Source: Dysidea avara
Lineage: Eukaryota; Porifera; Demospongiae; Dictyoceratida; Dysideidae
Reading direction: 5' to 3'
Assembly (NCBI RefSeq): GCF_963678975.1
Contig: NC_089275.1
Coordinates: forward strand, 19,232,220 to 19,296,219
Length of the DNA stretch: 64,000 nucleotides
A program made the position numbers and the translations under genes. The notes below the pieces were generated by a model. The model was not told the origin of the DNA, made no database searches, and was given only the letters and a program-made list of their open reading frames with translations. This document shows positions 38,438-50,689 of this stretch, in pieces (positions within the stretch are counted from its first letter, which is position 1; the number at the start of each line of letters is the position of its first letter).

Positions 38438-38693
38438 CACTGGTAAAAATAAAGAGAACCACCACTCTGAAGAGTTCCCAGTGTAGGGAGGATTTAACAC
38501 CCCTGCATGGAGAGTAACCCACTAACACTCTGAAGAGAATAACCATTACTCTGAAGAGTAAGTGACACTACCTTCAGAGCATGTGTTACTCTCCAGTTAC
38601 TCCTTTAGAGTAATGGTTACTCTCCAGGGATGTTAAATCCTCCCTACACTGGGAACTCCTTGAGAGTTGTGGTTACTCTTCATTTTAACAGTG
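38438..38693. mobile_element. MITE with TA target, 256 bp
   Basis: Ends CACTGGTAAAAATAAAGAG and CTTCATTTTAACAGTG are inverted and flanked by TA. Almost the whole element folds on itself: GTTCCCAGTGTAGGGAGG is matched by CCTCCCTACACTGGGAAC. The interior repeats ACTCTGAAGAGT-type words. It lies 0.3 kb upstream of TRIM-A. Positions 38694-39600 show only one exact dispersed 18-mer (38839-38856). Confidence 0.8.
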
Positions 38694-38838
38694 TAGTAGC
38701 GTAGCTTAGTGTCAAATTTTGAGAAAAATTACAAAGCAGATAAAAAACACCAATTTTTTTCGGAAGGCATTTGAACCATTTTTAGAAGGAATGCCCCATT
38801 ATTATTGGTCACTATGCTTGTAGCAAAAAAATCTAGAT

Positions 38839-38856
38839 ACTCTAATAGAGCAGTCA
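38839..38856 (+). repeat. Exact copy of the dispersed 18-mer
   Basis: ACTCTAATAGAGCAGTCA preceded by CTAGAT. No surrounding element could be delimited here. Confidence 0.8.
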
Positions 38857-39639
38857 ACCAATAACAGATCAATATATTGTAAATATCTTTTTTCAATAAG
38901 CTGTATAGCTAATAATTTAGCTATCTGTAAAAATGCAGTAATAACTGTGTAAAATGTTATAACTATAATCCTGTGGAGTATGATCCCAGTCCGACAAAAT
39001 CTGGTGTATTATTCAAACTTCGAATTCATTGCATGTGTAATTTCATTACCAAAATTACCCTATCTGGCTTGCTGCATGTTATGAGTATAGGGATAAAGAA
39101 AGCAGTGCTTTCTTTGGCTTCTCTTAAGTTGGTTTATTCAGTGTACAATAAGTCTAATTTGCCCTTAAACTTGTCAATTTCATGGTAGCACAGCATATAG
39201 TGCAAACATTGTAACAGTTTACATCTTTGGTGTATTTCCAACTAACATTTATATGTGACATATTGTTATGTTGATGATCTAGAAAACCTATTATGGTGGG
39301 GAGTCTATAATTTGTAAGCATATTTTGAGTTTTTAAAAGTACGTTTAGCTACTGCATGTCATGGATAGTGTATATTGATTACAACCTCCTGCATGGAGTT
39401 GGTCCACCCTGTTATGATTATACAGAATGCAATTTTACCACCATGCAATTTTAGATGACACAATAGAGTGTCACATGAATAGACAGTCTACAAGGCAACC
39501 CAAGATGCAAAACTTAAGATGCGTGTAGAAACATACGGTATATCTCAGCAAACAAATCTTTGCACCAGGCTATAATGCAGATCCAATATTACAACCTAAC
39601 TTGCATTCAAGGGAAAAAACAAGAATGTACGTATGTTTG

Positions 39640-39935
39640 GTGCCATATAGTAGCCATCCAAGAAAGCTGTCTAGATTCTACAACAATTTCATGTATCTTT
39701 ACCAGCACTTTTTAAAGTTTTCAGCAATGTGAAAGAGTTACTATTGTCTATGTGACTAGCTAGTTTGAATTGTTCAGCAATTGAACTGCATTTGCTGAGC
39801 AACCTACCCTTGCATCTTTAAACTGCATAACTTCTCATAAAAACAATACTAAATCTTTCACATTGGTCAAAACTTTAAAAGGTGCTTGCTAGAAAAGATG
39901 CATAAACTTAATTATGTGTGGGTTGAAAACAAAAT
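39640..39935. repeat. Imperfect inverted repeat
   Basis: CAGCACTTTTTAAAGTTTTC with CAATGTGAAAGAGTTA (39690-39740) is complementary, with mismatches, to TCTTTCACATTGGTCAAAAC with CTTTAAAAGGTGCTTGC (39851-39905). It is probably an old foldback element; ends undefined. Confidence 0.5.
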
Positions 39936-40037
39936 GGCCAGCAAGTAGTTACAGTATAGTACATCATACACTCGAATGTGGAGTTAGTTTTTCCATTTTA
40001 ATTGAATTATATTATTTTGGCATTCAATATGTACACA

Positions 40038-40367
40038 CTTGTCAAATGAATCAGTGAAATAATTGTACTGTAAGTTGTATGCAATTTGCTGTGAGTAGTT
40101 TTTCTTTATGGGTCTCACGTTAACAGTCATTACCACCTGTGTGCATGAGCTATAGATTGAGCCAAAATTTGTGTATTATTAACTAGTCTAAATGCCTGTT
40201 TATGCATTGACCAAAGTGTGGTTGTGAACATGCATCTTTGTTAACTGCCACTAACTGGTCTAAGTAGACTGACTACTCATTGCCAAATTGCACATGTGTG
40301 CAAAAGTTAACTTCCAGACTGAAGTTACAGTCTTACAGCACAATTTACTAATTCATTTGACAACCTT
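40038..40367. repeat. TIR element
   Basis: ACTTGTCAAATGAATCAGTG at the left is mirrored by AATTCATTTGACAACCTTG at the right. It is about 330 bp and non-coding, with no clear target duplication. Positions 40368-41356 hold nothing recognisable. Confidence 0.55.
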
Positions 40368-41356
40368 GTTCGTTATTTAAGTGCAGTTTACTCCATAATC
40401 AAGTGTATGATATACCATAAATGGGGCTACGCGATGGCTATTTTTTTTTCAGCCCACACATAATTGACACCCCTTCTAGTACTCCATAAAGAGCTTGTGT
40501 ACCAAAAATGGTGTTTTGTCCACCATGTAACAATAATTTTGCTAAGCTAGCTAAGCAAGATCTAATAAATATGCAGCTCTCATGGCCATGCTGGCTAACT
40601 CTGAAAATACTAAAAAGGTAAAAGATTTCAGTAATTACTGTAGCTTAAACAACAATCAAAAGAAAGCTACTGTTGAGTGTAGGTATTAGAGAATCAAAAT
40701 TATCATTGCGTATATAACCCATGCACAGTTACTTGATTTCGTACATGCATCTATAATACACACAACTAGCTACATATAGTTACACTGCATTATTGTATTT
40801 CCAAAAGTAATCTAGCCACAAATGGCACACTTAATAATGTCACCACACCAAATGTTTGTATATGGATAAATTGTGGGAAAGCTACAGCAATACATCGTCT
40901 GTGTAGGTATGTGTAAAGCCATACCTAGTAATGATTGGTGAGAGTGCATGGCAACGGTGTTATGGATTATGTCCAATCCCATTTTAGGGTAAGAGGATCC
41001 TAATAACATAAGCAATAGCACATGTGTTCTCTAAATACATACACTATGCATGTATACATGCAGCTTTCATAGCACTCAAATGATATTATATTGAATTATG
41101 GATTTAGCACATGGACGCCATAGAAATCACTTGTTAAACACATAGCTAGGTGTGCACAGCTATTGTACATATTTCAGGCTGTATAATTATTCAGCTCAGC
41201 ATAATATTATCAGCTTTCTTTTTAAAAATGGGTATTTTGACCCCCTTCTATAAAAGTCCAAGGCCACCCCTCAGGCATAGCCATTATGGCTAAGGTAATT
41301 CAGAGGTGTTCAGACAACCCCCATTCTGCCTTTTCCGTGTAGACACTATTAAAACT

Positions 41357-41657
41357 CAGTGGCGGATCTAGAGGAGGGCACATGCCCCCCCCCCCCACCT
41401 TCCTTCATCCCTTTCAAAAAAATTGCATATAATATATACAAGATCGAGATACTCTAATAGAGCAGTCATTCACTTTAATAAAAGCAGTCACAGTGTTCAT
41501 GAGGCAGTGTAACTTAACCACTTAACCATGAAGCTATAAATAAGGATCTTTATATACTTTATAATATCAGCCATTATTGCTGTGATCTACTTTTTGGTCC
41601 TCAACTTTTTAGCAATGTACATGCACACCCTCTATCCAAACTCTGGATCCACCCCTG
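41357..41657. mobile_element. hAT-like MITE, GGCGGATC family
   Basis: Left end CAGTGGCGGATCTAGAGG, right end CTGGATCCACCCCTG. A C-rich run follows the left end, as in the other members at 51219-51656, 59400-60960 and 59864-60171. The interior holds GATCGAGATACTCTAATAGA with the exact 18-mer at 41451-41468. Flanks share only AACT, so the duplication is eroded. Confidence 0.75.
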
Positions 41658-41822
41658 TAACTCATTGTATCAAAGGACCTCTGGTAAACAATGCATGCTA
41701 GCCTGTGATCTTGAGGATAAAATTGCACCAATAATGAACTATAACAGAGATAAAAGTCAGACCTTAGCCTTAGTACACAATGTGATGTAGGTACATGGTG
41801 TTTGGAGAGGACAGCTAGTATA

Positions 41823-43603
41823 CAGTGGAACCTGTCTTATCTGGGCAGTCTGGTACACCATCCATAATCTCATACCTAAGATTTATACTAAGGCCATGCA
41901 AATTTAATTATAAGTTTCTGGTCCTACCAGTTGAACACCTGACCAGGCTTGTTTTTTTCTTTTTTTTTTTTTTCTTTCTTTCTTTTTTTTGCAACTTTTT
42001 GATGTGGTACACTACATTTGACATGGCAGTATAATGGAATTATAGAGTTAATGTATAAGTAGTGCATCTTTATAAGGTTGTTTACAAGACATGAAAACAT
42101 TTCAACAGTAGTTATATTGAAAAAATGAATGCACAACTTGTTCAGCAAAAAAAATGACCAGGTAAGGAACCAGAAACATATAATTAACTCTTCATGGCCT
42201 ATATACTGTAAAGTGACTAACTTAAAAACAAGTAATGTTGTTATTGCTACATCAGCTAGTGCTATGTAGTTTAGTGGGAATGCAGGGGGGGGGGAAGTCA
42301 CTACAGAGCATTCAAGATCATTCCCCAGGGCTGTTAAAATCCATTATCACCTAGCAACCAACTGTTAGTAGCATAAACAAGCCACCAAACAGGTAACAAC
42401 CTTTAGGGCGTCTGGATTCAGTGGTGGACTGGAATGGTGGAATGGACTGGAATGGTGGAATGGAATGGTGGAATGGAACAGTACTTTGGTAATTTCAATT
42501 GGTGGTCACCTCTTTATAAAGACCACCTTCTAACAAAGACCACCTCTTTATAAAGACCGTTTTACTTTAATGTTTAAAATGCTGCTATCTTGTTGTTTTA
42601 GAGTGTATCCCCATAGAATGGTCTTAGTGGTCAGTAAGTGTGTGCCACATGCCTAGAAAAATCAGAGTGATATCTGATTTGTAATACAGCAATATACCCC
42701 ATGCAAAAACAGTTTGGCTGTATAAAGTGACGTCCCCATCAAACTAAAAGTAACTGATTATTTGGGTGAGGCCAAGATATACTGACAAATAACTTGCTAT
42801 AATTTATAAAAATTTGGTCCATCATCATTCACTCGTACAGTCTTGCTGCATTCCTAATTAATTCCCTGCAACTCTAATTGGCTAGTAATTTATTATTATT
42901 ATTAGCACTTTACAGTGACCAGCACTGAAGGTCTGACAGCAACATATGCTGCTGCCTTAGGATTTCCTAACCTAATTCAAGGACTTAGAACTAGCTGCCT
43001 TTTTTCTCCTCTACAACACCGGACTATTGAGAAAGGTACCAATTTACTAGCCAATTAGATTTACAGGGAATTAATACAGTCAGACTGCACAAGTCAACGA
43101 TAAAGGACCAAGATTATTGTAAACTATACTTAGTTGCCAGTATATATTGACATTCATTTCTAGATATTAGCTCCTTTAGTTGCCAGTTGCTTTTAGTTTC
43201 GTGGACACATTTTTTTTTTTGTATAGCCAAGCTGTTTTTTTGTATGGGGTATATAGCTATTACTGTATTGTATCATAAATCAGATATCACTGGCTTTTCT
43301 AGGGGACATAACATGTGGCACACAATTCATCAATAAGACTGTCTTATAGGGCTCTAAAAACAATAATACAGATATTAAAGTAAAATGGTCTTTGTTAGAA
43401 GGTGGTCTTTTTAAAGAGGTGACCACTAATTGAAATTACCTAAGTACCATTCCATTCCACCATTCCATTCCACTAAATCCAGATGCCCCAACCTTTAGGC
43501 TCCCTCCTTGTAACCAAACTCATAAACTACAAGCTGCACATGACCAATTTTGGCTGTTCATGGAGGTGTCATAATACAGGTCCAGATAAGGGAGGTTCTA
43601 CTG
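41823..43603. mobile_element. pogo/Tigger-like element, interrupted
   Basis: CAGTGGAACCTGTCTTATCT at the left and AGATAAGGGAGGTTCTACTG at the right are inverted and flanked by TA. The sister copy at 62179-62603 shares the inner sequence (for example AACAAGCCACCAAACAGGTAA-like words and the stretch after CTCCCTCCTTGT) but lacks the nested insertion at 42406-43489. A poly-T/TTTC tract lies near 41950-41990. No transposase remnant was recognised. Confidence 0.82.
42406..43489. mobile_element. hAT-like element nested in the pogo-like copy
   Basis: Ends GGGCGTCTGGATTCAGTGG and CCACTAAATCCAGATGCCCC are inverted. The 8-bp duplication AACCTTTA lies at 42398-42405 and 43490-43497. Inner inverted blocks include GGTGGTCACCTCTTTATAAA against TTTAAAGAGGTGACCACT and a GGAATGGTGGAAT simple repeat. 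The homologous unoccupied site reads AACCTTTCGGCTCCC near 62463-62477. Confidence 0.85.
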
Positions 43604-44310
43604 TATAGCTAAACAATTAGTAGTTTGAATTGAAGTACATGTATATAGATCATAGTTAATTATACTATAAGTATACATCCATGAAAGTATACTTCACTGT
43701 GTATCAAGAGTGAAAAAGTACTGATCTCTAGTGCATAAATATTATACGTAGCTATATACATGCATCTGTATGCACATATAATACAGCTATCAGGGGCGTA
43801 GCCAGAATTTTTTGAAGGGGGGTTCCAGCACCAGCATTGAATTACTAGAAGCAGGGGTCTGGGGGGCATAGCCCCCAGCCACTGTGAGCCTTTCAATATT
43901 TTAATAAAGCAAAACTCAGCAAATTGCTATATTTTATGCAAAAAGTACATTAATTATGATGCATTAAGTACCCCTGGGATGAAGGTAGTACTAGATAAAG
44001 TCACCTAGTGGAAACAGATAGCATAACACATAGAGACACATATAGTAATCTGTAAGTGATGGTTATATCTCACTGTGGTATAGGAGCCATGAATCCACTG
44101 ATACAAATGACAATCAAAACAAGAGATAATAAACATCTTAATGATTAAGACAAAATATACATTACAAGCATACAGGGGCCTAGACACAAGAGTACCATGT
44201 GCTGATGGATCAGTACAGGAGCCCTGGAAAGACTTACATTAACTAAAATTAAATTAAATTACAATACACCAAAAAAAAATCTACATATATCTATATGTAA
44301 TACTTAAAGT

Positions 44311-44735
44311 TTACCTAAGGTGGTCTAAAGGATCCCAGTCCAGGGAGGCTCTAGAATTAAAAATTCTGTAAGAACAGGACACAGCAATGCGAGCTGCCTG
44401 CTCAAACAAGGATCTTACGATTTTCTTTGGCACTTCACAAGCAGTAGCCATTTGAGCAATTGTTTCTGACAAAAAGTGGCCTAAACAACCAATTTCAATG
44501 GGAACAAGATTGACAGTTAACCCAGAAAGCTGAAGGTCATATTGCAAGGAGCTATATCGATCTTCCTATCTAGCTCTAGCAGCAAGAAGATGTTGCTGGG
44601 TATTAGTTGGTACTGTCAATTCGAACAAATCATTAGAAACCAATACCAAGTCAGGCCTGCTGAGGGTGGAGGAAAGAGTGGTTGGGATGGTACTAGGGGG
44701 GCTGGAACTAGCTAGATAACCTGGAAGGTCTGTAA
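44311..44735 (-). pseudogene. Retroelement C-terminal domain fragment
   Basis: Two open stretches in the same frame, parted by a single TAG at about 44563-44565, encode RPDLVLVSNDLFELTVPTN, then YDLQLSGLTVNLVPIEIGCL and IFNSRASLDWDP. The RPD...ELTVP...EIG pattern is what I recall from the region after the reverse transcriptase in cnidarian and sponge retroelements; the Asp and Glu suggest a nuclease-like fold, which is inference. No reverse transcriptase core was found beside it. Confidence 0.6.
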
Positions 44736-44918
44736 CTATACAAATATGCATAGCATGAATTCATTTTGCATAACACAAGTGATAAATTACTGGAGCTCTA
44801 TATCTTTAAACACTGCACACCAAAGCTATAGCAGTATATATAAGGTCATGCTAAGTTTTGCATTTAATGTTGGAATGTCTGAAAAACTTCATATGGACAT
44901 GGATATTTACATGCATGT

Positions 44919-44990
44919 TCTATTAGAGTATACCCGACTGCTCTATTAGAGTATATACCTGACTGCTCTATTAGAGTATATCGATCTTTT
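44919..44990 (-). repeat. Triplicated CTCTAATAGAG motif
   Basis: Three near-identical copies of the reverse complement of the dispersed motif (GACTGCTCTATTAGAGTAT) lie in tandem, the last followed by ATCGATC. The exact 18-mer is at 44960-44977. Confidence 0.8.
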
Positions 44991-45193
44991 TAACAAGTTT
45001 TGAAGAGGGCTCATGTTACCTCTGTAAATCCTTCCCTGAGATGAATGTAAGTTTTATCAATTGTTGTGCTGTGCCATTACACTATATTGCTCACTCATTT
45101 TGTCCTGCCACACTAAATGGTGTGTTAGAATCCTGCTTGCAGAAGTCTAAATTTTACAGGGGGGTTCCTGAACCCCCCCTCCCTACGCCCCTG

Positions 45194-46964
45194 GCTATAG
45201 CTATGTAGTTACACACAAAGTTTAGCCATATATACATATATAGCATACTGAACTATCACCACAAGGTTCAAGTGATCTGCATCAACTGTGAGCAAGCATA
45301 TATATATAATTCAGAGCCTAATAATTTGCATGGGAATGGCAACACTGATGAAAATGGTACAAGCTATGCCTACTAGGTTCCTTAAGAGGATCTAAGTAGC
45401 TATAAAATTACTAGCAATCTGTGTTCTCTAAAATATACACGAAGTGTACAGTTATCAGCTTATATTATGTACAGCTAGGTTGTATTACACTCACAAATTG
45501 AAATCACTGGCTGAGATATATATAGAAATGCACACTAAATATTTTCAATGGGGGTCAAGAGCCAATGATATAAAATCAACATCATGTGTTTGTAGTTTTT
45601 GTTGTTTACATAACTATACTAAGTCAGTGATCATACAACATAATGGATAATCTGTTTTATGCATATATATACATATTGGTGGCTATCAAAGGGCTTCACA
45701 TTTAGAGAACAACCAGATCTATGATTTGGTGATGGTGACTTAGTGTATGCAATTTCCAGCATGTGCATTTTGTCTTCTTATATGAAGGTGCTATTATTAT
45801 AATTATTAATGGACATAGACTTTTATAGAGGTCCGGTGTTCACGCACATTCATTGGCATTAAATGGACCCTTACCATTTATAAAGGAAAAGTATCAGAAA
45901 ACATACAAAGTTAAAATTTGTTCTGTTGTAGTTAGAATAATGCTTTGACCATGGAAAACACTCTACACATGCAGAGAACACTCTAATGCAAAATTAAAGA
46001 GGAAGGCATAGATATGAATTATGCCAAGTTACGGGCCATTCAGGTATCAAAACTGGCTAAAATAATGAATGACATTTATAGCACAGGTCTTTATTCAATA
46101 CCACGGAGCTGTACAGCCACACACAGCCATCCTCAGGTTCCATTAGGGTCCCAGACTACTCGTATTATACGGATTGTCACTGTGCTGGGGAAAAGCAGCC
46201 AGCAAAAGCAGACCACCAAAGTCTAGCTGAGTTTGATTATGAAATTTGATAGTTCATTCATGTAGCTTTGTGTTCTTGGTGAAAGATCAGATCTGGCAAT
46301 AAGACTGGTTTTCCCAGACCCAGTCACATATAGTCAACAGCTACTGGTCTGGCATTCACTTGTGTAAAATGTGATATACGTACACTGCCATTTTCCTTTG
46401 ATATGAGGTTTGAAAGTAGTACATATATATATAATTACAGAAAGATTATACGTGAATGTATGTGTTGTGTAAATAGTGTGCTTACAGTTGCTGTTTCTGG
46501 GCAATTTTTAGGTCAATACAATACAGTTTTGTAAAGAAAACCTTTGCAAGTTACAAACTACACATAGTACCATTCCTCCCCAAATTTGGACTAAAGATAA
46601 TGCATGTATTTAATTTCAATGTAACCCAATACTATTGCATCCTTGCACCACAATGGGTTGTAAACTATTCTCTCTGTGTCTTAACGTACCTAGCTAACCA
46701 TACCAACTACCATCAGTGTGGAGGTCAAACATGGCTGGTTTAAGAAACAAAGTATAATATGCATCATGGTCTTTGTGAAATATTAATTCTATACCACTGT
46801 CACAGTAACACATTCATATTACATGTAGATATAAATTACTATATAGCTACTCTAGCAGAAAGTTTATAACCTACGCTACATCTGAGCATCCAAGTGACTA
46901 CAAAATTTGTGAGCAAGAGTTTGTGTGTGTATACAACATCACTGGCAATACAATGAAAATGACA
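45194..46964. other. Intergenic stretch downstream of TRIM-B
   Basis: No gene recognised. It must include the TRIM-B 3' untranslated region if that gene is expressed. A single TGTGAC-type TIR end reads inverted near 46318-46332 (AGACCCAGTCACATA). Confidence 0.5.
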
Positions 46965-47808
46965 TCAATCAGTAATGATTTGAAGACGTGCATTTCCTCC
47001 TTCTGAAATAAAGATAGTGCCAGCACTATTGACTGTTACACCAGTGGTTATCTCAAATTGTCCTTGCTTGTGTCCTTTTGTTCCGAATTGAGCAATTAAT
47101 TGGTAATCTGGGTCAAAAACAGTAAGACAGCTATTAACACGAGTTATTATGTGGTCATCAGGAGTAAGACAAATGATATAAGGCTTGTAACAACTTATCT
47201 TCTTGATAAAGTGACCATCTTCACTAAATACAACTATTCCTCCACTAGCAGTCCAATCGGTCACGTACACTTGGTAACTGCTGTCCACTGCAATGCAACG
47301 TGGGCCCTGAAATTGTCCTGAATCAGATCCTTTGGAGCCAAATTTGAATGTAAATTTATTGCTGTCATCAAAAACTTGCACCCTGCAGTTACCAGAATCC
47401 ACCTCATACAATAAGCCTTTATTATTAAATGTTAGTCCTTGAGGGTAACGAAATTGCCCATCTCCACTGCCATGGGAGCCAAACTTTGATAGGTAGTCTC
47501 CTTGTAGAGTAAACTTCTTCACCACATGATCACTCCACTCACTGACTGCTATTACATTATGACCTACAGCTACACCTTCAGGTTCTTTTAATTTACCATC
47601 TCCATTTCCGTGACCAAATGTTTTAATTAATTTTAAATTCTTGCTCAGCATTACTACATCACGGGTGCTACTGTCTACTATGACAATGTCATCATTAGTT
47701 GTTATGGCAACATCGTGAGGAGTTTGAAACTTCTTCCCTCCATATTGTGTAATCAGGTGACAATTTTGTGTTTCCATTTTGGTGTAATCTCTCAATTGTG
47801 CTATCATT
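46965..47808 (-). CDS. TRIM-B exon 2: six-bladed NHL domain
   Basis: About 280 residues with repeated FGxxGSxxGQFxxPxG-type blades, for example YLSKFGSHGSGDGQFRYPQG and FKFGSKGSDSGQFQGPRC, ending LQIITD and TGA. It aligns over its full length with exon 2 of TRIM-A. The frame is uninterrupted, which argues that the upstream stop is recent or not fixed. Confidence 0.88.
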
Positions 47809-47969
47809 CTAAAACAGTTTTAGTAAACTATGCTACATGCATTATTTACACTACATGTATATTTGACCTGGCATTAAAATGTGACCTTAAACAGAATTGG
47901 TTTAATACCACACTAAATAATACCTAATGTATATCATCAAGAGTAAATAATTCCATAATTTACTCTTGA

Positions 47970-48190
47970 TATCATGCAGTATGGTAGTACTGTATAGTAA
48001 GGATCATGGAGATTTGGGCTTTCTTGTCCAAAAAATCACCTAAAACTCATATTTCCTCTGAAAAAGTGTCTGAAACTGACTGCACTTATAGGCCATGCAC
48101 TCACCTGCTGCAAAATGAGCATACTCTATTATGTCACCTAGGTACTAAAGTTAAAAACATTGTGCAAACACATTATCTGGGGAAAAGTGA
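47970..48190. repeat. Dispersed repeat, 5' part
   Basis: ATCATGCAGTATGGTAGTAC, then GGATCATGGAGATTTGGGCT and a CCAAAAAATCACC block, match the inverted end of the composite at 54540-54700 and the start of 14925-15435. The right part of this copy is diverged or different. Confidence 0.55.
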
Positions 48191-48411
48191 TTAGTATAGC
48201 TAACACTACTAGCTTTCTCAATAATGATAAACCATGAAAAGTCCATGAAATACTTGGAAACACCATGAAAATAATTGTTATGATTCATTGGTATGCTAAA
48301 CGCAATGAATATTACATGAAAAGTAAATTAATGTAATTGTTCTTTATGCCAAATCCTTTACCAATGAATAAGCTATGAAACTGTACAATGCCAAAATATG
48401 ATAGGTACCAA

Positions 48412-49178
48412 CAGTGTTCGGAGCAACGCGTTACAAAAGTAACGCGTTACAAAAGTAACGCGTTATGTAATATTATTACTTTTGTGGTAACTAAGTAATA
48501 TAACGAAATACACTATAAAAACAGGTAATATAACTCAAGTTATTTTACTTACAAATGTAATGCGTTACCTAAGTAATATAGTTAGGGGTCATCCATTATT
48601 TTCAGCCTTTACGAAAGAGTATAAAGAGTACGCTGGGGGGGAGAGAGTTAAATCACACGTACGCTTATAAAATGATGAATAATCATCGTGTATATACTGT
48701 ACATAGTATCAACATTTATACAGTATGCTTTGTGAAGGAGGGAGGGGGTTAGAAAACAAGAGTACTCTTTGTACGCTTGCACAAAGACTGAAAATTATGG
48801 ATGGTCCCTTACTGTAATGAATCTTAATATTACATAATATTATTACTATAAGTAATGAAGTTACTAATCTCGTTAGTGATCCACCGAGTAACGCCTAGCC
48901 ACAACGAAGTAATGAAACCTACTGAATGAAGCTTATTCACCAGCTTCTTACTTATAACCAAGATTTATGCATTGTCCAACAACGTAATCATGTCACGTGA
49001 TAAGGCGGTAGTTTCACACGTGACAGCTTAAGGCTGTGGACACAAAGTAATATAATATGTAATATTATTATAGTTACTTTATTTTATGGGTAATATGTAA
49101 CTGTAACTAAATAGTTCTGTTGCAAGTAATATGTAATATGTAACTAGTTACTTTTAAAAAGTAACTTGCCCAACACTG
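48412..49178. mobile_element. hAT-like element, CAGTGTT family, 767 bp
   Basis: The left end CAGTGTTCGGAGCAACGCGT and the right end AAGTAACTTGCCCAACACTG are terminal inverted repeats. The perfect 8-bp duplication GGTACCAA lies at 48404-48411 and 49179-49186. The body is dominated by GTAACGCGTTAC / AGTAATAT words, typical of a MITE type widespread in animals. It is interrupted by the Harbinger-type MITE at 48585-48808. Confidence 0.9.
48585..48808. mobile_element. PIF/Harbinger-type MITE nested in a hAT element
   Basis: Ends GGGGTCATCCATTATTTTCAG-like and CTGAAAATTATGGATGGTCCC-like are inverted, flanked by TTA on both sides (48582-48584 and 48809-48811). A TTA/TAA target is the Harbinger signature. 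It is 224 bp and non-coding. Confidence 0.75.
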
Positions 49179-49575
49179 GGTACCAATGAAATTCCCATGA
49201 AAGTTTTTGCATTTTGTGCATACCAAATTGTTATCCATGAATCAGTGCACACCTATGATATTTTAAAATGCTAAGTAGGTACCAATGAAATTCTCATGAA
49301 ACTTTTGATTTCTGGTCTAGGAGTGAGAATGTGTGATGTACGTAGGTATGTAGCTAGATTTAGCTTATAGCTAGCTACAGTATTGCTAGTTTTATGCATG
49401 AACGCCATGCATGGATAAATTAAAGTGATCATGATGCTCCATGTTAATTACTATAAGATTATCTCAATAACAGGATGTGATGTGATAGCTTGTTAAGTCA
49501 GTGTCCCTTGGGCACCATTAGATCTGGAAGAAACCATACTATCTATGAAGAAAGGCCATGAGTCTGCATGGAATT

Positions 49576-49968
49576 TAGAGGTGCACCGATACGGAAATTT
49601 TCCAATATACCGATAACCGATATATTGGCTACAAAAATTACCGATTCCGATATCCGAACATCAAAGGTTTTTAGTATGGACACTGTTAAAATACTAAAAT
49701 GTGGTCATTAAAACCTATAAAAACAAAGATATATGAAAAGGTAGGGATAAAAAGGTATGTAAAAATGAAAAAAAGTATGATTAACTCAGGAATTGAACCC
49801 TGGCCATCATGAAAACCTTTGCACTTGAAACTCATGTTTTAACCATTGTGCTACCAAGTCAGCCACAGAATATTTGGGACAATTATAGTACTTCTGTGTA
49901 ATATCTGCTCATATCAGCTAAAAAGTCAACTTTTCACTGATACCAATATCAATATTGGTACACCTCTA
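49576..49968. mobile_element. hAT-like element with tRNA-like insert, 393 bp
   Basis: Left end TAGAGGTGCACCGATACGG, right end GGTACACCTCTA. The 8-bp target copies ATGGAATT (49568-49575) and ATGAAATT (49969-49976) differ by one base. The left part repeats CCGATA words (TACCGATAACCGATATA). The right half contains the tRNA-like segment at 49782-49864. Confidence 0.8.
49782..49864 (-). ncRNA. tRNA-derived sequence (degraded, SINE-like)
   Basis: On the minus strand it begins GGCTGACTTGGTAGCACAAT, where TAGCACAATGG resembles the pol III box A. It later has GGTTCAATTCC, close to the box B consensus. Box spacing and the extra-arm length suit a Leu- or Ser-type tRNA. The 3' acceptor strand does not pair with the 5' one, so it is not a working tRNA gene. 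It sits inside a hAT-like element. Confidence 0.6.
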
Positions 49969-50216
49969 ATGAAATTAACTCATCCTGAAAGCCATTTCCA
50001 TTCCAAGGCTTAACAATAGATAGCTGTACAGTAGACTTGAGCACTTAAAAACAAAGAAACTGACTTCTCTCATCAGTACTGGAAACCTTTGGCATGAATT
50101 GGGGCCGCTGCATGTGCAATTTATGAGATGGACATACAATTACTTACTGTATTAGGGTGTAGGAGTATAGCTATAGCTACGACTGAGCCCGGCTTCACAA
50201 TGCACCAGCAAGCAAT

Positions 50217-50262
50217 GGCCAACCCAAGGGCCAATCCAAGGGCCAACCCAAGGGCCAACCCA
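50217..50262. repeat. 15-bp tandem repeat, about three units
   Basis: Copies of GGCCAACCCAAGGGCCAA-type units. Frames across it translate to repeated Ala-Asn-Pro-Arg or Leu-Ala-Leu-Gly and are not genes. Confidence 0.7.
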
Positions 50263-50689
50263 CTTTTGGGCCAGGCAATACGCCAGGGACTTGGCATTAA
50301 TGATGTCTGCCAGAGCACTTATATGTCAATTCGCCACCTTGAATACAACAGGCTATCAGCTAAACAAAATGTTCTTTAACATGCGCATTATTTAGATCGA
50401 ACAGAATTACCATAGAAACGATTTCTTTTACAACGGGCCCAAGTAGCCAGGTGGAAGTGAAGTGCTTTAGATATCCGCGTGTTTCTCAAGCTGATACAAT
50501 GATACTGAAGTGGTAAATTACTGATCTTGCTCCACTAGACTGGTTCTTCAAGTAGCTAATGCCATCAGTCGCTGGCCATGTCATATGACCTGTGCCGCTG
50601 GTTTGGTTTCAACATACAGCTACGTTTTTACTACTCGTAGGTATTCTGGGCCTCGTGAAATGGACGTGAAACAGTGTAAAAGTGGACAA

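Larger units (their letters stand above)
43791..45193. mobile_element. hAT-like element, CAGGGGCGTAG family
   Basis: Left end CAGGGGCGTAGCCAGAATT followed by GAAGGGGGGTTCC; right end GGAACCCCCC-type complement and CTACGCCCCTGG. A second member is at 59531-59825. The interior contains the retroelement tail at 44311-44735 and three copies of the dispersed motif at 44919-44990, so it has captured or been invaded by other repeats. The target duplication is not clear; flanks share GCTAT. Confidence 0.78.

Noticed and set aside
49782..49864. A functional tRNA gene
   Set aside because: The acceptor strands do not pair and it lies within a transposon; only the box A- and box B-like elements remain.
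50128..50379. Frames with ANPRANPR or LALGLALG repeats
   Set aside because: They translate a three-unit 15-bp tandem repeat and have no other support.
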